64,000 nucleotides of DNA from Hyaloscypha bicolor E (GCF_002865645.1 NW_020194559.1:558001-622000); one strand, 5' to 3'; positions 13,271-25,771 are shown, numbered from the stretch's first letter. The notes: generated from the letters alone by a model not told the origin. Numbers and translations are program-made.

Positions 13271-16200
13271 ATTACTAGTATTAGAGCTTTAGGATATGGG
13301 AAATTCTTTTTTTATTAGGCTTTATATTTAATAATCTTAATTAAAATAAGTAAGTTAATATTCTTATAAACTTTTCCTATTTTTTTCTAATTAAATATAA
13401 TTATATTTTCTTAATTAATTATTAATTCTCGAAATATAGCTAGTTTCTCTTTCTAGAGCTAGTTATTAATATCTAATTATTCTAAACATTCCGGAATAAG
13501 TTATAAATTTCTTAAAATAACTAATATTTTTAATAAAAAGTAATTCTTATATTTCCTAGTATATTTCTATAAGTATTTTCTAGCTTTAGATCTCTTAAAC
13601 TAGTTTGGATATTTATTAGGGCCTTCTCTAATTCTATTATTAGTATTTACTAATTAAATCTTCTTATTCTTTATTTTATATACTTCTATAACTAGAAATA
13701 AACTATAGTTATTATTCTTTTTTTTAAGAACTATAGCTATTTTCTCTAGTACTCTTTTTATCTAATTTCCGGAATTTATAACCTTCTTACTTAGCTCCTT
13801 TCTAGTTAGATATAAAAAGCGCCTTTTTATCCGGAGTCTTAATATATCTTTCTTAAGCTCTTATATATTTCAGAATTCTTTCTAGTCTTGGATTTAATAT
13901 TTCTTAACTTCGGGAATATATTTCTTTATTATTAGGAGATACTACTTTATCTCTTTTTTTTAGAAATATCTTTACTTAATATCCTTTTTATTTCTTTTTT
14001 TATTAATTCCGGAACTATTCTTAATAATATTCTAATTAGAGCCTTTTTTATTTTAATTTCTCTAAAAATATTATTAATTTCCTGAATTTCTAAACCCAAA
14101 ATAAAAAAATCTATAAGAAATCCCGATATCTTTCTATTCTCTCTAATATTACTACTAGTTATAATATTAGGCTCTATTTTTCCTTTTTATCTTTAGTTTC
14201 CTGTTTTATATTATTTAATTCCTTAACTCTAGAAGCTTAGTACTTTTAAACTATTACTTTTTTCTATTTCCCGGTATTCTTTAAAAATAGAATAATTATA
14301 ATAGTATAGGTATTCTAGTTATTTTTAGGGTTAGTAAATCTTTTATTCTATAAATTATTACTCTAATATATAATATTTATCTTTATTTTTACTAAGAATA
14401 ATTAACTAAGCAGGATCTTTAGAGCTTTTTTAATTAGGAAAAATATTTTTTTATATCCTATTCTATTTATAACCTTAGCTCTAAGCTTTATTATTTCTAT
14501 AAATCCAAATTTAGCCCTAGTAATAGTAAATATTTAATAATTTATAGTATTATATATTACTTTACTAATATTTCTAGAAATCTTTTCGGGGAAAATATTA
14601 ACTTTAGCTCTAGTATTAATTATTTTTTTATATTTAATACTTTCTTAAGATTCTTAAAATATGAATTAGAGATATAGTAATTATATAATATATTTATAAG
14701 CTAGTAATATTCGAATATTAATATTATTATTTTTAAATTAAATAATCTTATTAGTATTAGATACCTAAGCTAGTATTTCTAATTCCTTAAATATTCTATT
14801 TATTATATAAGCTATAGCCGCTAGTTTTGCAAATCTCCTAATATATCTAATTATATTTAATATAATAGTATTTCCTATTTATAAAATAGTAAAATAGAAA
14901 GTATTATTCTTAATTTATTAGTTCTAAAATATAGTAGCTAGATCCGGTATTTTTAAAATATTAATAAGTATTTTCATTTCTTTCTAAGTTTTTAGAAATA
15001 AAATAGTTACTTTTTTTAGTAGCCTTATTAGAATATTATTAACTTTAGGAGTCCTATACTTATTATAATTAAGAATATACTAAGTTCCTAATTTATTTAG
15101 TTTATTTCCGGAAGTATTAATATCTATATCCTTAGCTAGACTATTTCCTTATTTATTATTTCTTAAAATAGTATTCTTCTGGCCTTTTATATAAGATAGC
15201 TTTTCTTCTATTCTGGCTTGTTTTTAGAAAACCTTTTTAGCTATTTCTACCTCTTTTCCCTTTCTTCTTAATAAGAAACCTATTATAATATTAATAGAAA
15301 TACTATTTATAGCCAAATCTTAGTATTATTTATTAATTCCAGAACCTAAAGTATTAGTAATTCTAATATAATTTCCTTTAAGGCAAAGCGGCTATTTAGA
15401 TTCCCTAGATATAACTTACTTACTTCTATATATAGATCCCGGTTAGCTAGTTCCCTTTTTTCTTTCTTGCCTAATAAACTAGGTATTTCCTATTAATCTC
15501 TAAATATTTTTAGGTTAAATATTTAAGTTATAATTAAATTCTTTTCTTTAGACTTAGGAAATAATTTAGTTAAACTACTAGTACTTACTAGTAAAGAAAA
15601 AGGAAATACTTTCTTATCTAGGCTTAAATAGCCTTTTATATTATCTTTTATTAAATTAGTAAATATATTTATAATTTATAAGTTCTTCTATTAATAAGTA
15701 ATAGAACTAAGAAATATAAATATATTTTGAGTTAATATTATTATTCTTATTTCTACTATAATACTTATAGTAAATTCATTTTCTTAGTTCTAGATTTATA
15801 TTATAGGCTATATTAATTTAAATAGTATTTTCTAATTATACTTAAGACTAACTTCCTCTAGAATATAATTATCTAGACTCTTTACTTATTCTAGCTTAAT
15901 TACTATAGCTACTATAGTATTCTCTATATTCTTTACTATAACTTCTAGTATATCCTCTTTAAAAACCCGAATTATACTTACTAGGCTATTAATACTATTA
16001 TATTTACTATAGTTAGCTAGATTATATAAATAGGCTATAGATATTCTCCCGAATTATAATAGCAGCTATATTAAATTATTTCTATAGGTTCTCTTAAGTT
16101 ATAGTAATAATAAATAGTTTTTCTAGATTTCTTATTAGCTAGTTAATATTATTTCTTTTAGGTTTACTACTTTTAGTAGGTTTTATATAATTAGTTATAG

Positions 16201-17981
16201 GCTAGGTTCTTCTCTTATCTATATCTATAATAGCTTCAGGAAATATAATAGGAAGAACTAGTAAAGAATAATTATTTTCTAGTTTAAGAACTATATTATA
16301 AACTATTATATTTAAATATTCTTATTTAAGTCTAAATATATCTGGGTTATTAGTAATATTAAAATAATATTTCTTCTCTTTATACTAATAGGATATTACT
16401 ACTTTCTTATATATCTTACTATATTTATAAATAAAAATATTTATAGGCTCGAAATTCGTATTCTTAAGAATATAATTCCTTACTAGAATAGATAATTCTC
16501 TTATAAACTCTTAATACTAAGTAATTTTCTCTATCTCTTTTCTCTTTAGTAATTTCTTTAATACTTTATTAAATATATTAATATAAGACTTAAAAGAAAT
16601 TCCTTTATTCTAGGCTTATATAATAATCTAATTAAGAAAGTTATAGCTGATTTTAAGTATTTCCTAGTTATACTCTCGGAATTTCTTTAGTAAGGCCTTA
16701 AAGAACTTGGTTTCCTAGTAATTTCCTGGATTATTAGTATAATACTCCGGTATAGCCTTAATCTAATTCTTATAAATAGGAGAGATATAATAGATAATTC
16801 TCTCTCTTTTAATATTATTAGAAATATAATAGTTTTTATATATATTTATATACTATTTCAAGAATATAGAGATATTATTTTCCTAAAACTATAATATTTC
16901 AGGAGCTCTTATAAATAGCAGGTTTAAACCTAGTACTAGTATATACTTATTCTTAGCTATATTAATCTTAATAATTTCTTTTATAATTAATTATAGAGTT
17001 TCCATACCTAAAACTTCTACTAATAAGGTTCCTAAAAAACTAATTTCCTACTTAAGTATATCTTTTAGTTTAGGAACCGGGATTTAGGAGAAACTAGTTA
17101 ATAATAACAAATATAGTTAAGGTTTAAGCTTTAGTATTAGTAATAATAAGGTAATAGCTTTTCTAGTCTTATTTCTATTACTTATACTTTCTTTTCTGCT
17201 CTATTAGCTTAATACCTATAGTATTTCTTCTTGTTTTTACTAAACTAGATATATTCTATAGTATTATTAATAAATATAATAAAAAATAATAATAATAAAA
17301 ACGATTTTTTTAATTCCGTTATTTTTCCTGATTTCTCTAAATTCTCCTTATTATCTCTACTTAGTAATCTCTCCTTTCTCTAGAGACTTCTCTAATTTAT
17401 TTATATAATTTCTTATTTCTAATTTCCTTTTAATTCTTTCTAATTTCTATTTATTATTTTATTTGAAATTAAGGGCATTCCCTATTTTAGGTATCCTCTT
17501 TAGACTTAGGAGTAAGCTTTATTACTAAGATTAAAGCTATTTTAATTTCGACTTTTATTATAACTAAAAATAATATATAAATTAATAATATAATCTCATT
17601 TCCGAGTACTAAAGTCTAATTCTAACTAAGGTCTAACTTATACTATCTTAGTATAATATTTCTTATTTTATTTCCTCCGTTTCTTTTCCTTCTATAATTA
17701 GCTTCTATTCTTATTACTCTTATATACTATACTAGTAATTATATCTTATAGCTAACTCATATCCAAGTTACTAGATATATCGGAAATTAATATAAGATAC
17801 TAAGATTAATACTTATATATCCTTAATATTTTAGCTTTAGGCTCAAGGTATTATAATAGCCCTTTTTCTCTCCTAACTTACTAAGCTAATAATCCGCCTT
17901 ATAGACATCTTTTAGAACTTTATAAGAGTATTACCTTAACTATAAAGTTTCTATTCTTTTTGTATTATTTACTATAAAATA

Positions 17982-18284
17982 TATAAAAGGGAAACTATAA
18001 TAAGACAAAAACCTATATAAAGTATATAAGAGTATAAAACATAACTTAATAGTAAAATAATAAATTAAAAGCATAAATAGTAAAGTATAAATAGTATATA
18101 GTATATAAAAGCTTAATTAATTAAATACTTATAAAGGATTATTCTCTAAGTCTATAGAAAAACCAGCTTTCTTATATGATTTCTGCAAGTTATATATAAA
18201 AGGCCGCGGCCTTTACTATATGACCTAAACCTTAAAACCGCCAAAATAACATGATTTTCGATAAGTATGGCCTGCCGTACTATA
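17982..18284 (-). repeat. 5' LTR of the Gypsy element
   Basis: Direct repeat partner of 5129-5431. It keeps more C/G, for example gccgcggcc and tgccgtac, where the left LTR reads gctatggcc and tgctatat. Transcription of the element would have run leftwards from here. Confidence 0.85.
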
Positions 18285-18334
18285 CTAGCTATTTTCTTTA
18301 TATATAAAATTAGAAGCCTCTGGGAAATATATTC

Positions 18335-18474
18335 TATATACGGGTACTAGAGAGCTTAGCTTTACTTACTTAGCGGCTCTCTTTTATTTAGCTAGATCTA
18401 GAGACTTTCTTTAAAGCTTCTTTTAATTAGATAACTATTTATATAAAATTACTATTTCTTATTATTTATAATAC
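18335..18474 (+). repeat. Right terminal direct repeat of the outer element
   Basis: Partner of 3175-3314. Where the left copy has C or G, this one often has T or A (gcttacttagcggctctc), as expected if RIP struck it harder. Confidence 0.75.
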
Positions 18475-19312
18475 TAACTCTTTATTCTAATAAAGAATCT
18501 AATTGAATTATTCTATAAATATTTTTATTTAATAAATATATACTTTATAAACTTGTTCTAATTATTTAAGGCCTAAAATTTAAAAAATAAACCTTTAATA
18601 TATATAAATTTAAAAGAACTAATTAGTCTTTTCTTATAATTTGAAAAATTAGATATATAAGAAATATAGCTTAGAGCTTATATTGCATGGCAACTGCGTG
18701 CTAGTAGTCACGTGCAGGCTCACGTGACTACATTCCTGTATTTAAGCTTTGGCTATTTATACCACACCTCTCTTTCCTTAAATCTATTAATATATTATTA
18801 TTATAATACAATAATAATGTTTTATTATAATAGCTTAGATATATAAGCTATAAGAGGCTTTATAGTTCTAGATATTAATATTCTAGAACTTTTATATTTT
18901 AGTAAATTATAATAAATACTTTATATTAAATCTCTAGTAAAGTAATTTAAACTAAGAAAAAAGAGAGCTATTTATATAAATATAACTAAATTCTGAAACT
19001 ATACTTATAAATATATATTTAAAACTACTAATAGTAAGAGCTAATCTTTTAGTTATATAATAATAAGTAATAGATTTTTAGCCCTAACTTTTATAATTAC
19101 TTAATATATGAGATACGAGATAGCACGTGGAAAACTGCTTTTTATAACGAGTTTTATGCCTTAGGCTATATATTTACTTGATCTTAGCCGCACTTTCATT
19201 GTGGGGAATAATAAATACTTGACTTTCTAATAATTGAATTATATTTCTTGACTAATAACGAACTAAAGAGAAGAGGATAAAGACTTAGTAAGGCAAAGCA
19301 ATCCCACTTACC
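18475..19312. other. AT-rich flank with an E-box-like palindrome
   Basis: Mostly RIP-like A/T sequence with no gene. A short patch of normal composition (about 18685-18780) contains tagtcacgtg and cacgtgacta (18705-18714 and 18721-18730), a perfect 10 bp inverted repeat with a 6 bp spacer. Related cacgtgact words occur near 49790 and 61087, so this may be the edge or target of another degraded element. Confidence 0.5.
18705..18730. repeat. Perfect 10 bp inverted repeat, CACGTGACTA
   Basis: tagtcacgtg, caggct, cacgtgacta. Each arm contains CACGTG, the core bound by fungal bHLH factors. It may equally be fused inverted termini of a small transposon. Confidence 0.6.
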
Positions 19313-20158
19313 TCAAGCCACAGCCTCACCTCTAATATACGTCATCCACCACGGACTAACGACATCCTCAATTTCTGCGAGATAATTGTCCGGATCAAAC
19401 AGCTTATTACAAAGCGGACAACTAACCCGCATCTGCACAAAATGCCTTGCCAAGCACCGCTTCCCAAAAACATGACCACACGGTAACTCGACCGGCTTCT
19501 CCTCTTCCCTATCTTCGTCCTCCTTCGCGACAAAACTCTCCATGCATACCGGACATTCCCTCTCATCCCTATCCAAATCCATAACGTCAACAGGCATGCA
19601 AAGTGCCCGCCACGGGAACTCGATTCCTGGAATACACCCGACATGTTGGTCAAGTGCAGTATTGAAGACAAAGAATGCTTCCTCGATGCCATCAACGTGG
19701 GCCTGTTCGAGAACCCTGCCAAGGTTTTTCATCAGTCGCAGTAGGCGGAATAACTCGGCTTGACTTTCAGAAGCAGAGGTAATCCGCTGCAGCATCACGG
19801 CTTCTACATAATCCTGCACGTCGCCCAGTACTTCATCGTCTGCGTTCGTGATGCGGCCGATGAACGGTCCGCCCTTGCCTTCGGGAATCGGGACGTGTCC
19901 TTCGACGAGCAAAGAGGCGCGGATACAGGTCTCCTCGATTCCGGCTTTGGCTTTGAGGAGGTTGACTTTGACGTCGGAGAACCGGGAGAAGAGCCTGGAT
20001 GGGGTGTGGGCGAGAGGGCTGGTGCTGCATTCTTGGCAGAGGTGACGGACGTCGACCTCGGCTCTTGTTTGAGAGTAGCAGGGTGAGGTTGTGTGGCAGT
20101 AGCGGGTCTCTGTGCGGAAGTGCCCGCAGCAGTTGCCTATTGTGTATTCGCGGCACAT
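19313..20158 (-). CDS. Cys/His + variant RING protein (copy 2, intact)
   Basis: 281 aa, single exon. The frame opens at 20242, but the ATG at 20158 (MCREYTIGNCCGH) matches the starts of the other family members, so I use it. The N-terminus carries Cys2, Cys10/11, His13, Cys21 and a CQEC pair (41-44), probably a zinc-binding module. A middle region has GGPFIGRI (96-103), also seen in copies 1 and 4. A RING follows: C202-x2-C205, C227-G-H229, C235, C247-x2-C250. The fifth zinc position, normally His or Cys, is Gly232 (HVFG), as elsewhere in the family. The C-terminus is PWWMTYIRGEAVA. By its RING it may be a ubiquitin E3 ligase; no substrate is suggested. It sits between the transposon nest and EF3. 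Confidence 0.8.
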   Translation of the reverse strand: MCREYTIGNCCGHFRTETRYCHTTSPCYSQTRAEVDVRHLCQECSTSPLAHTPSRLFSRFSDVKVNLLKAKAGIEETCIRASLLVEGHVPIPEGKGGPFIGRITNADDEVLGDVQDYVEAVMLQRITSASESQAELFRLLRLMKNLGRVLEQAHVDGIEEAFFVFNTALDQHVGCIPGIEFPWRALCMPVDVMDLDRDERECPVCMESFVAKEDEDREEEKPVELPCGHVFGKRCLARHFVQMRVSCPLCNKLFDPDNYLAEIEDVVSPWWMTYIRGEAVA

Positions 20159-20797
20159 TGTGCTCCTCTGTTTTGTCCTCCTTTGGGTTGATGCCTGCTC
20201 GGAAAATTGGCAAGAAAGATTGATTGAGATTGATTTGTCCAATCTTCGACAGTATTTATGTGCAGGAGATCATTCTTGTTCTTCGAGGCTGTTTATCTTT
20301 CAGTAATTGAGACAGCTGTTTCATCTTTGTATTTGAGAACAGGTTGTCAAGAGGAGTAAAAGTAGAACATTCGAAAAGTAGGGAACACTCGTCTCTGCTG
20401 GTTAGGATGTTCTGGGGTAAGTAGCAATAATCAAACAGTACTCTTTGTCTGCTTATTTCCCGGCGGATCTAGCTAGGCACAGATATAATATATGACAGAA
20501 GGGACCATTCGTGCAGGAGAGAGCTACTCCCATGCGATAGAAAGGAGGGGTAATGGTCAATCATAGAGCGCAAATGTATGCAAGATCAACATGATTATGA
20601 TTGGATTCCATCCCTTGAATCTATGAAACCATCCGACTCGATCCCAACCGTCTACGCAAACGCCATACAATGAAAATAACACAGTTCTATATGCAAATGC
20701 ATCCAAGGAAGTCTGAGTCTATGACACATGATCTACATCCTCCCGATTTCGTCAACTTTCAACCTCCCATTTCAACCAGCGTGAGTGGGAAAGGAAT
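20159..20797. other. Intergenic region between the RING gene and EF3
   Basis: Balanced composition, no coding signal. Both neighbours are on the minus strand, so this holds the 3' UTR of EF3 and the promoter of the RING gene. Confidence 0.5.
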
Positions 20798-23700
20798 CTA
20801 GGACTCGTCATCCGTGTCTGGCGGGTGGGGAGTTCCTTTCGGTGAGTTGAGCCTGTCATCACATTAGCTTTTGAACCAAATGATACTGGAACGTGGTGTG
20901 GGGGAACAAGCCATTCAATATGCCTCAATCTTCTCCTAACCTCGCGCTCCTTCAACTCCTTCTTCGTCATCTTCTTCTTCTTCTTCGCGCGGAACGCCAT
21001 ATCGCTTCCATTGTCCTCGGCCCCTGAGTTCACAGCAGACGCATTCGCACTTGACACCGCACTCGATGCCACAGAGCTGTTGAATCCGCTATTGATCCCA
21101 CTTCCCGGGCGACTACTATCCTCAAATCGATCCGCACTCACAGCCAAGTGACCCTTGTGAGTTACCCGGCCATCGGCAACATACCACTGCTCAGGGCACA
21201 GCGCGCCCACGAACTCTTCGTTATGGGAAATCATGACCACGCCTCCTTTGTAATCGCGGATAGCGACGGCAAGACCGCCGAGGGAGTCACGATCCAAGAA
21301 ATTGGTCGGTTCGTCGAGAACGAGCAGATGAGGATTATTCCACATCGCTCCAGCAATCACAACCTTGACCTTCTGCCCACCCGACAGTCCAGAAATCTCA
21401 TTATGGTTCGCAATCTCCGGGTCCAGACCAAGATCCTCGAAGTGCTTGGAGATGACTTTTGGCGAGAGTTCGCGGAAACCGAGACCTTCTCGAGAGGCTT
21501 CGTGGTCGTCGAATTCTTGGACCAGTTTGTCGAAGCCGAGTTCGATGAGCGTCTCGCGGGAGATCTGGGAGTTGTATTTGGGCAGCATGCCGACCCATTT
21601 GACCTCGTACTGGAAGGACTTCTTCCATTTTTGGCGGCCCATGATGGCTTCGACGCGTTTGCCGCCCATGCCGTCACCGAGATCGACCATCTTTTCCATT
21701 TGTGCCTTGTCAGCTTCGGAGAGTACGCGCGTTTGCTTCATGTACACTTCGCGGTCATCACCATTGGCGTAACGCCACTGGAGGTATTGGTTGGGCGTCT
21801 TCTCTAAATGCATTTCGACGTGCTCGAGGGCGTGTTGTTTGATGTACCCGATTCGGAGGTTGGGGTGCTTCTCTACTTTTCCGGTAGTTGGGATAGTCTC
21901 GCCGGTGAGAAGTTTGATGAGGGTTGACTTTCCGGCACCGTTTCCTCCAATGATTGCGGTTCGGGATGAGAGAGACAGTTGGCAGGAAACGTCGTGCAGG
22001 GATGGCTTCGAAGCGCCCGGGTAGGTGTATGAGCAGTTGGTCATTCGGAGGATGGCTCGGGTCTGTGACTTGACGCCGGTGAGTATACCTGGAGGTGGAA
22101 ACTTGAACTGTGCATTTGAGGCGGAAAGGGTGTAGTAGCTCTTTGCTTCAGGTCTCTCCTTGACAAATGCTGCCAAGTTGCCTTTGTAGGACTTCAGCTT
22201 CTTCCCTGGCTCGTAATGGTAGATGTCCGTGCAGACTTCGTCAAGGAACCCTGAGTCGTGAGAGACGATCAAACTCGTGATCTCGGTGTGAGACTTGAGG
22301 TATTCTTGTAACCATTTAACGTTGGCGACATCCAAATGATTCGTAGGTTCGTCGAGAAGTAAAACATCGGCCTTCATCAACATAGCTCTGGCAAGAGCCA
22401 ACTTCATCTTCCATCCACCAGACAAAGATCCAACCTTCTCGGATTGACGGCCTTGAGGGCCAGCAGTGAAGCCGACCTCGGACAAAACCTGGGAGATACG
22501 CTCGGTTCCTTCCTTGCCAATCTCCGGATCTTTGGCAACGAATTCCAAAATGCTGATATCGGCATCTTCTCCCTGGTTGTGTTCGACAAAACATGTCCGG
22601 AGAACATCATGGGATGGAAAACCTTCCAGCTTGCCATTGGCAATGCTGCGCATCAGAGTGGACTTCCCGGCTCCGTTTCTGCCGCAAAGACCATATCTGT
22701 GTCCCTTCAGGAGACGAAGATTGGTGTGAGACAAGAGGAGCATGCCACCGTAAGCCAAAGAGAAATCAGCATTGACAATTTCAACTTCTCCGTCATCTTC
22801 TTTCACTGGCTGACCATATTTTCGATGATCCTCCTCAATGTAGAATTTTTGAATGGCATCGCCGACAATTTGGGCTGATCCTGGTTCCTTCATGATGTGC
22901 TGAAGATATGGGGCGCTTCTGGCTGAAATGCGAGAAATTTGTCGGTGGTTGATGTCCTCTGCAACCATGCTGCAGATATACGGTCTCGCGAGCTTGAACA
23001 CATCGAGATCTCCACCAAGGCCACCTGCTTTCTTGACCTCGGCCTCCAAAACCTTTGCAACATCTTCAGCAGTTGTTCTTGCAATAGCACCGCTTGCAAC
23101 GCTTCCATCATCGTCACCCATAGCCTTGTTGATAACGCTGACTGCTCGGGAAGCCATTTCTCTGACCTCTGGGAGCGAAGCACGATCCTCCACAGCCTTC
23201 ACACCGGGTTTCAACTTTGGCAAGAAAGTTCTAGCCTCAATCGGGTCGTGGACAAGCTTAGTCAAGTTCTCAACTACAACAACTGTTTGTCTGAGAACTT
23301 CTTGAGCTGTGGTGGGAGTATTGAGAGATCTTTCTAGGAGCGGCGTAAGAAGGGCCAGGACGGGAGAGGTGACAATAGCAACAAAGGTTGTCTGTGAAAG
23401 TGCGTGGATTGCCTTCTGGAGGGTCTCTGTCGAGGGATTTTGCATGGTTGCAATAAGAAGTGGAATTCGCGGAGCTACATCGTCGTTGGAGAGGAGTGTC
23501 GTCAAGGAAGTCATTGTTGCAACAGCCTGCTTCTCAACCTCGGCCTTCAAATCGTGCATTCCGGCCTCAACAACTGGAATCAGGCCTGCCAACTTCGTTC
23601 CCATAGCCTCGCGCAAGATGTCCTTGTTCCCAGCCTCCTCTTTGCTGACTCCAACTTCCATCTTGGCCTTATCTGCCATTCTTTGCAGTAATTTGTATCC

Positions 23701-24234
23701 ACCAACTGTTCCCTGCCATTTTCCTGATCTCTTCAAAAGGTAAGTGTTGAGAACCGGCATAAGACCAACAACGAGAGCCTCGGAGCTCAAATTCTTGAAT
23801 AACTCGTCAAGACCATATTGTGCAGCATCCCGAACAACTGGTCCCTTGTCTGCTAGTGCATCCAGCGCCCAGGCAACCATTCCTCCATCTTGTAATAATA
23901 ACACAACCTCACTGATGGGTTGCTGAGGTGGCATACGCTCAAACAGAGCACCGAGCAAGTTCTGAGCACTTTCTCGTCTTGTTCCACTCTTTTTATCGGC
24001 GGCGGCCTTCTTGATCTCCGCGAGAATCCCATATTGCATCAACCCGCGGAACCCGACAGAGTTCAGCATCAAATCACACAATGCATAGGATGCCGAGACT
24101 GAAGCATCGGAACTGGGCGCATTGAAGACGGTATCGAGGAGAGCGGAGACCTCTGCTTGCGTCGGCGCGGGGCCATCGGAGGTTTTCGAAATCATCGTGG
24201 GAAGTGCGCGGGGAGGCGAAACCTGGTGGGGCAT
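20798..24234 (-). CDS. Translation elongation factor 3 (ABC-F ATPase)
   Basis: A ribosome-associated ABC-F ATPase that, in fungi, aids E-site tRNA release during elongation. It has N-terminal HEAT repeats (about 40-330), a four-helix segment, ABC1 with Walker A GRNGAGKST, signature LSGGW and Walker B LLLDEPTNHLD, and ABC2 with GGNGAGKST, LSGGQ and LVLDEPTNFLD. A chromodomain-like insertion (KWKKSFQYEVKWVGML) in ABC2 is the EF3 hallmark. The tail is Lys-rich (KKKKKMTKKELKERE). Unspliced, the frame reads on to 20752 with an odd 50-residue end. Removing 59 nt (20853-20911), flanked by GC and AG with a gctaat branch-like site, gives the normal ending RHIEWLNSPKGTP...DTDDES with stop at 20798. A GC donor is unusual. 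Start: 24234 or Met14. It could be the single housekeeping gene or a paralogue. Confidence 0.93.
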
Positions 24235-25683
24235 GCTTGAGCGTGGAACGCCCTTGAAATTCGCGCAGTTGAATAGCCACAGGCCGATGAAGAAGATAGT
24301 CGGTGCGAACGGGTCCAGCTATGTGGAAATGTTTGTTGGTGAAAATTTGCGCGAAGTTGCGAACGGTGTTCTTTTTCCAAGGAACGTGGCCGAGGCACTG
24401 GTCGCAATCGCAGAACCGAAACAACGTTTGGTAGAGTGGAGATTGTCGATCCGAAGATCTATCTGGCCAAGCAGACGCCGTCAAGAAGTGAAGAGTGAAG
24501 GTATTCGAAGTCTCAGCCGCGGGTGGCAGGAGACGGGAGGGTGGAAGAGGACAAGAAGAGGGATGCAGATATGAAAGCGGGCTGAGCGAACGCAGTTTTT
24601 TTCTTTATCGAGATTGTCAGCCAAAATTAAAATCCAGCCCAGCTGTTTTAGGCTAGCTCGCAGAGGACAGAAAAAGCGTACTAATTTTTCGATGGCCCAA
24701 GTCACCCTGGGCCTATTTCAATACTTCACGTCCGGAAGTTCCTTCGATTTTATGTATGTCCAAAGTCTACTTGCTGCTATTGTCCTTGAAGTTCAATAAC
24801 ATTTATAAGTTGTCTCCTTTCAATGGTCAGTTTGGCTGATAATTATTGCCGCTTTTTCTGCCTATCCAAGGCTAGCCTGAGCATCGGCTTACTCAGCGCC
24901 GGCGGTGGCGGTGATTGGCGAGAATGCCGATAAGTGATAGGAGATCTCGCCTTTATTTCGAAACTTCACTTCATCCGCAAAGTGCTGTGTGATCCCCCCA
25001 TATTTTCGGTCCTCCTTATCTATGTCCAACCCTTCTCCTCTCCTTCACTGTCATGAAAGTTCATCAGACTTCTCTCTTTCACAGAGAGGATAAGTCCAAT
25101 CAAGTAGAATGGCCAGAGGTATTTATTACCATTTCGTTTACTACTTGTATAATTAATATATGAGCTTTATATTTATATTTCTCTACTTACTAGACTTTAT
25201 TTTCTCTCTCTCTTTTTAGCTAGCTACTTAATGTAATATAATCTTATTATACTAATTAATACTTTACTTAAAATCCTGTTTTAGAAAGTATAATAGTAAT
25301 TTAATTACTTTACTTATTAAACTTAATTTTATTAATAAGAAAGTAATTACTTCTTTTATAAAAAGACTAATATTATACTATTTGAATTAAGAGAATAACT
25401 TATAATATATTTTAAAAAAAAAAGTTATTAATTAGTAATTATTTAATTATTCGGCTTCTAACTTAATTTGTTTTAATTACTAGTTAATAATTATAATTAA
25501 CTGAATACTTTAACGCACTGAGAGAGAGACGTTCTTACGGCGACTGGTCATGTGCGCTCGGCGTCTTGGTATTGGTGGGGCTTTATAGCAGGGGAGGTTA
25601 AGCGTTCCAGTGTTTCGGGTCCATCGATTAGTTTTTGTCAATAATTGGTGCTGGGGCGCGCAGCGTTTGCCGGTCAAATTGTA
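24235..25683. other. EF3 promoter side and an AT-rich insert
   Basis: 24235-25130 is balanced and includes the EF3 upstream region. About 25140-25510 is a sharply bounded, almost pure A/T tract, probably a RIP-degraded small transposon; I found no terminal repeats for it. No gene seen. Confidence 0.45.
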
Positions 25684-25724
25684 ACGAACCTGCGATCATA
25701 GGTCTGTGTTCTACAGGGCATTTT
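25684..25724 (+). repeat. Left terminal inverted repeat (Tc1/mariner)
   Basis: Reverse complement of 26928-26968 with two mismatches, both transitions. Confidence 0.88.
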
Positions 25725-25771
25725 GCCGAACTTCACCCACCTAAAATTTCTCATCCTCTTCCACCCCTATT

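Larger units (their letters stand above)
5129..18284 (-). mobile_element. RIP-degraded Gypsy LTR retrotransposon, nested
   Basis: Two 303 bp direct repeats (5129-5431 and 17982-18284) bracket 12.55 kb. On the minus strand their ends are consistent with TG...CA termini altered by RIP. The flanking 4 bp are CTAG on both sides (5125-5128 and 18285-18288), a target-site duplication. Minus-strand translation recovers a Gypsy-type reverse transcriptase near 12760-13270 and an integrase core near 10900-11100. The order RT then IN places the element in the Gypsy class. Every frame is riddled with TAA/TAG, mostly explicable as CAA/CAG changed by C-to-T, so it is dead. The interior is about twice the usual Gypsy length; see the separate entry for 6060-7370. 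Confidence 0.85.
3175..18474. mobile_element. Outer transposon bounded by 140 bp direct repeats, split by a nested Gypsy element
   Basis: The 140 bp at 3175-3314 recurs in direct orientation at 18335-18474, both beginning tatatacgggtactag; nearly all differences are C/T or G/A transitions, with the right copy more AT-rich. Direct terminal repeats suggest the LTRs of a small retroelement. Subtracting the Gypsy insertion (5129-18284) and its duplicated target leaves only about 1.9 kb of interior (3315-5128 plus 18285-18334). That interior is heavily RIP-like and I could not recognise a protein in it on either strand. It may be a Copia-like or non-autonomous element. Confidence 0.6.

Noticed and set aside
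3315..18000. Very short tandem-like TA and TTA repeats as CRISPR or satellite arrays
   Set aside because: They have no constant repeat and spacer structure; they follow from RIP-biased composition in a eukaryotic genome.
20752..20797. EF3 C-terminal extension ending at 20752
   Set aside because: The extra 50 residues have no family support, while splicing 20853-20911 gives the usual EF3 tail with stop at 20798.
21148..21807. 219-codon plus-strand frame and many others over EF3 and NRPS
   Set aside because: They are antisense shadows of strongly coding minus-strand sequence.
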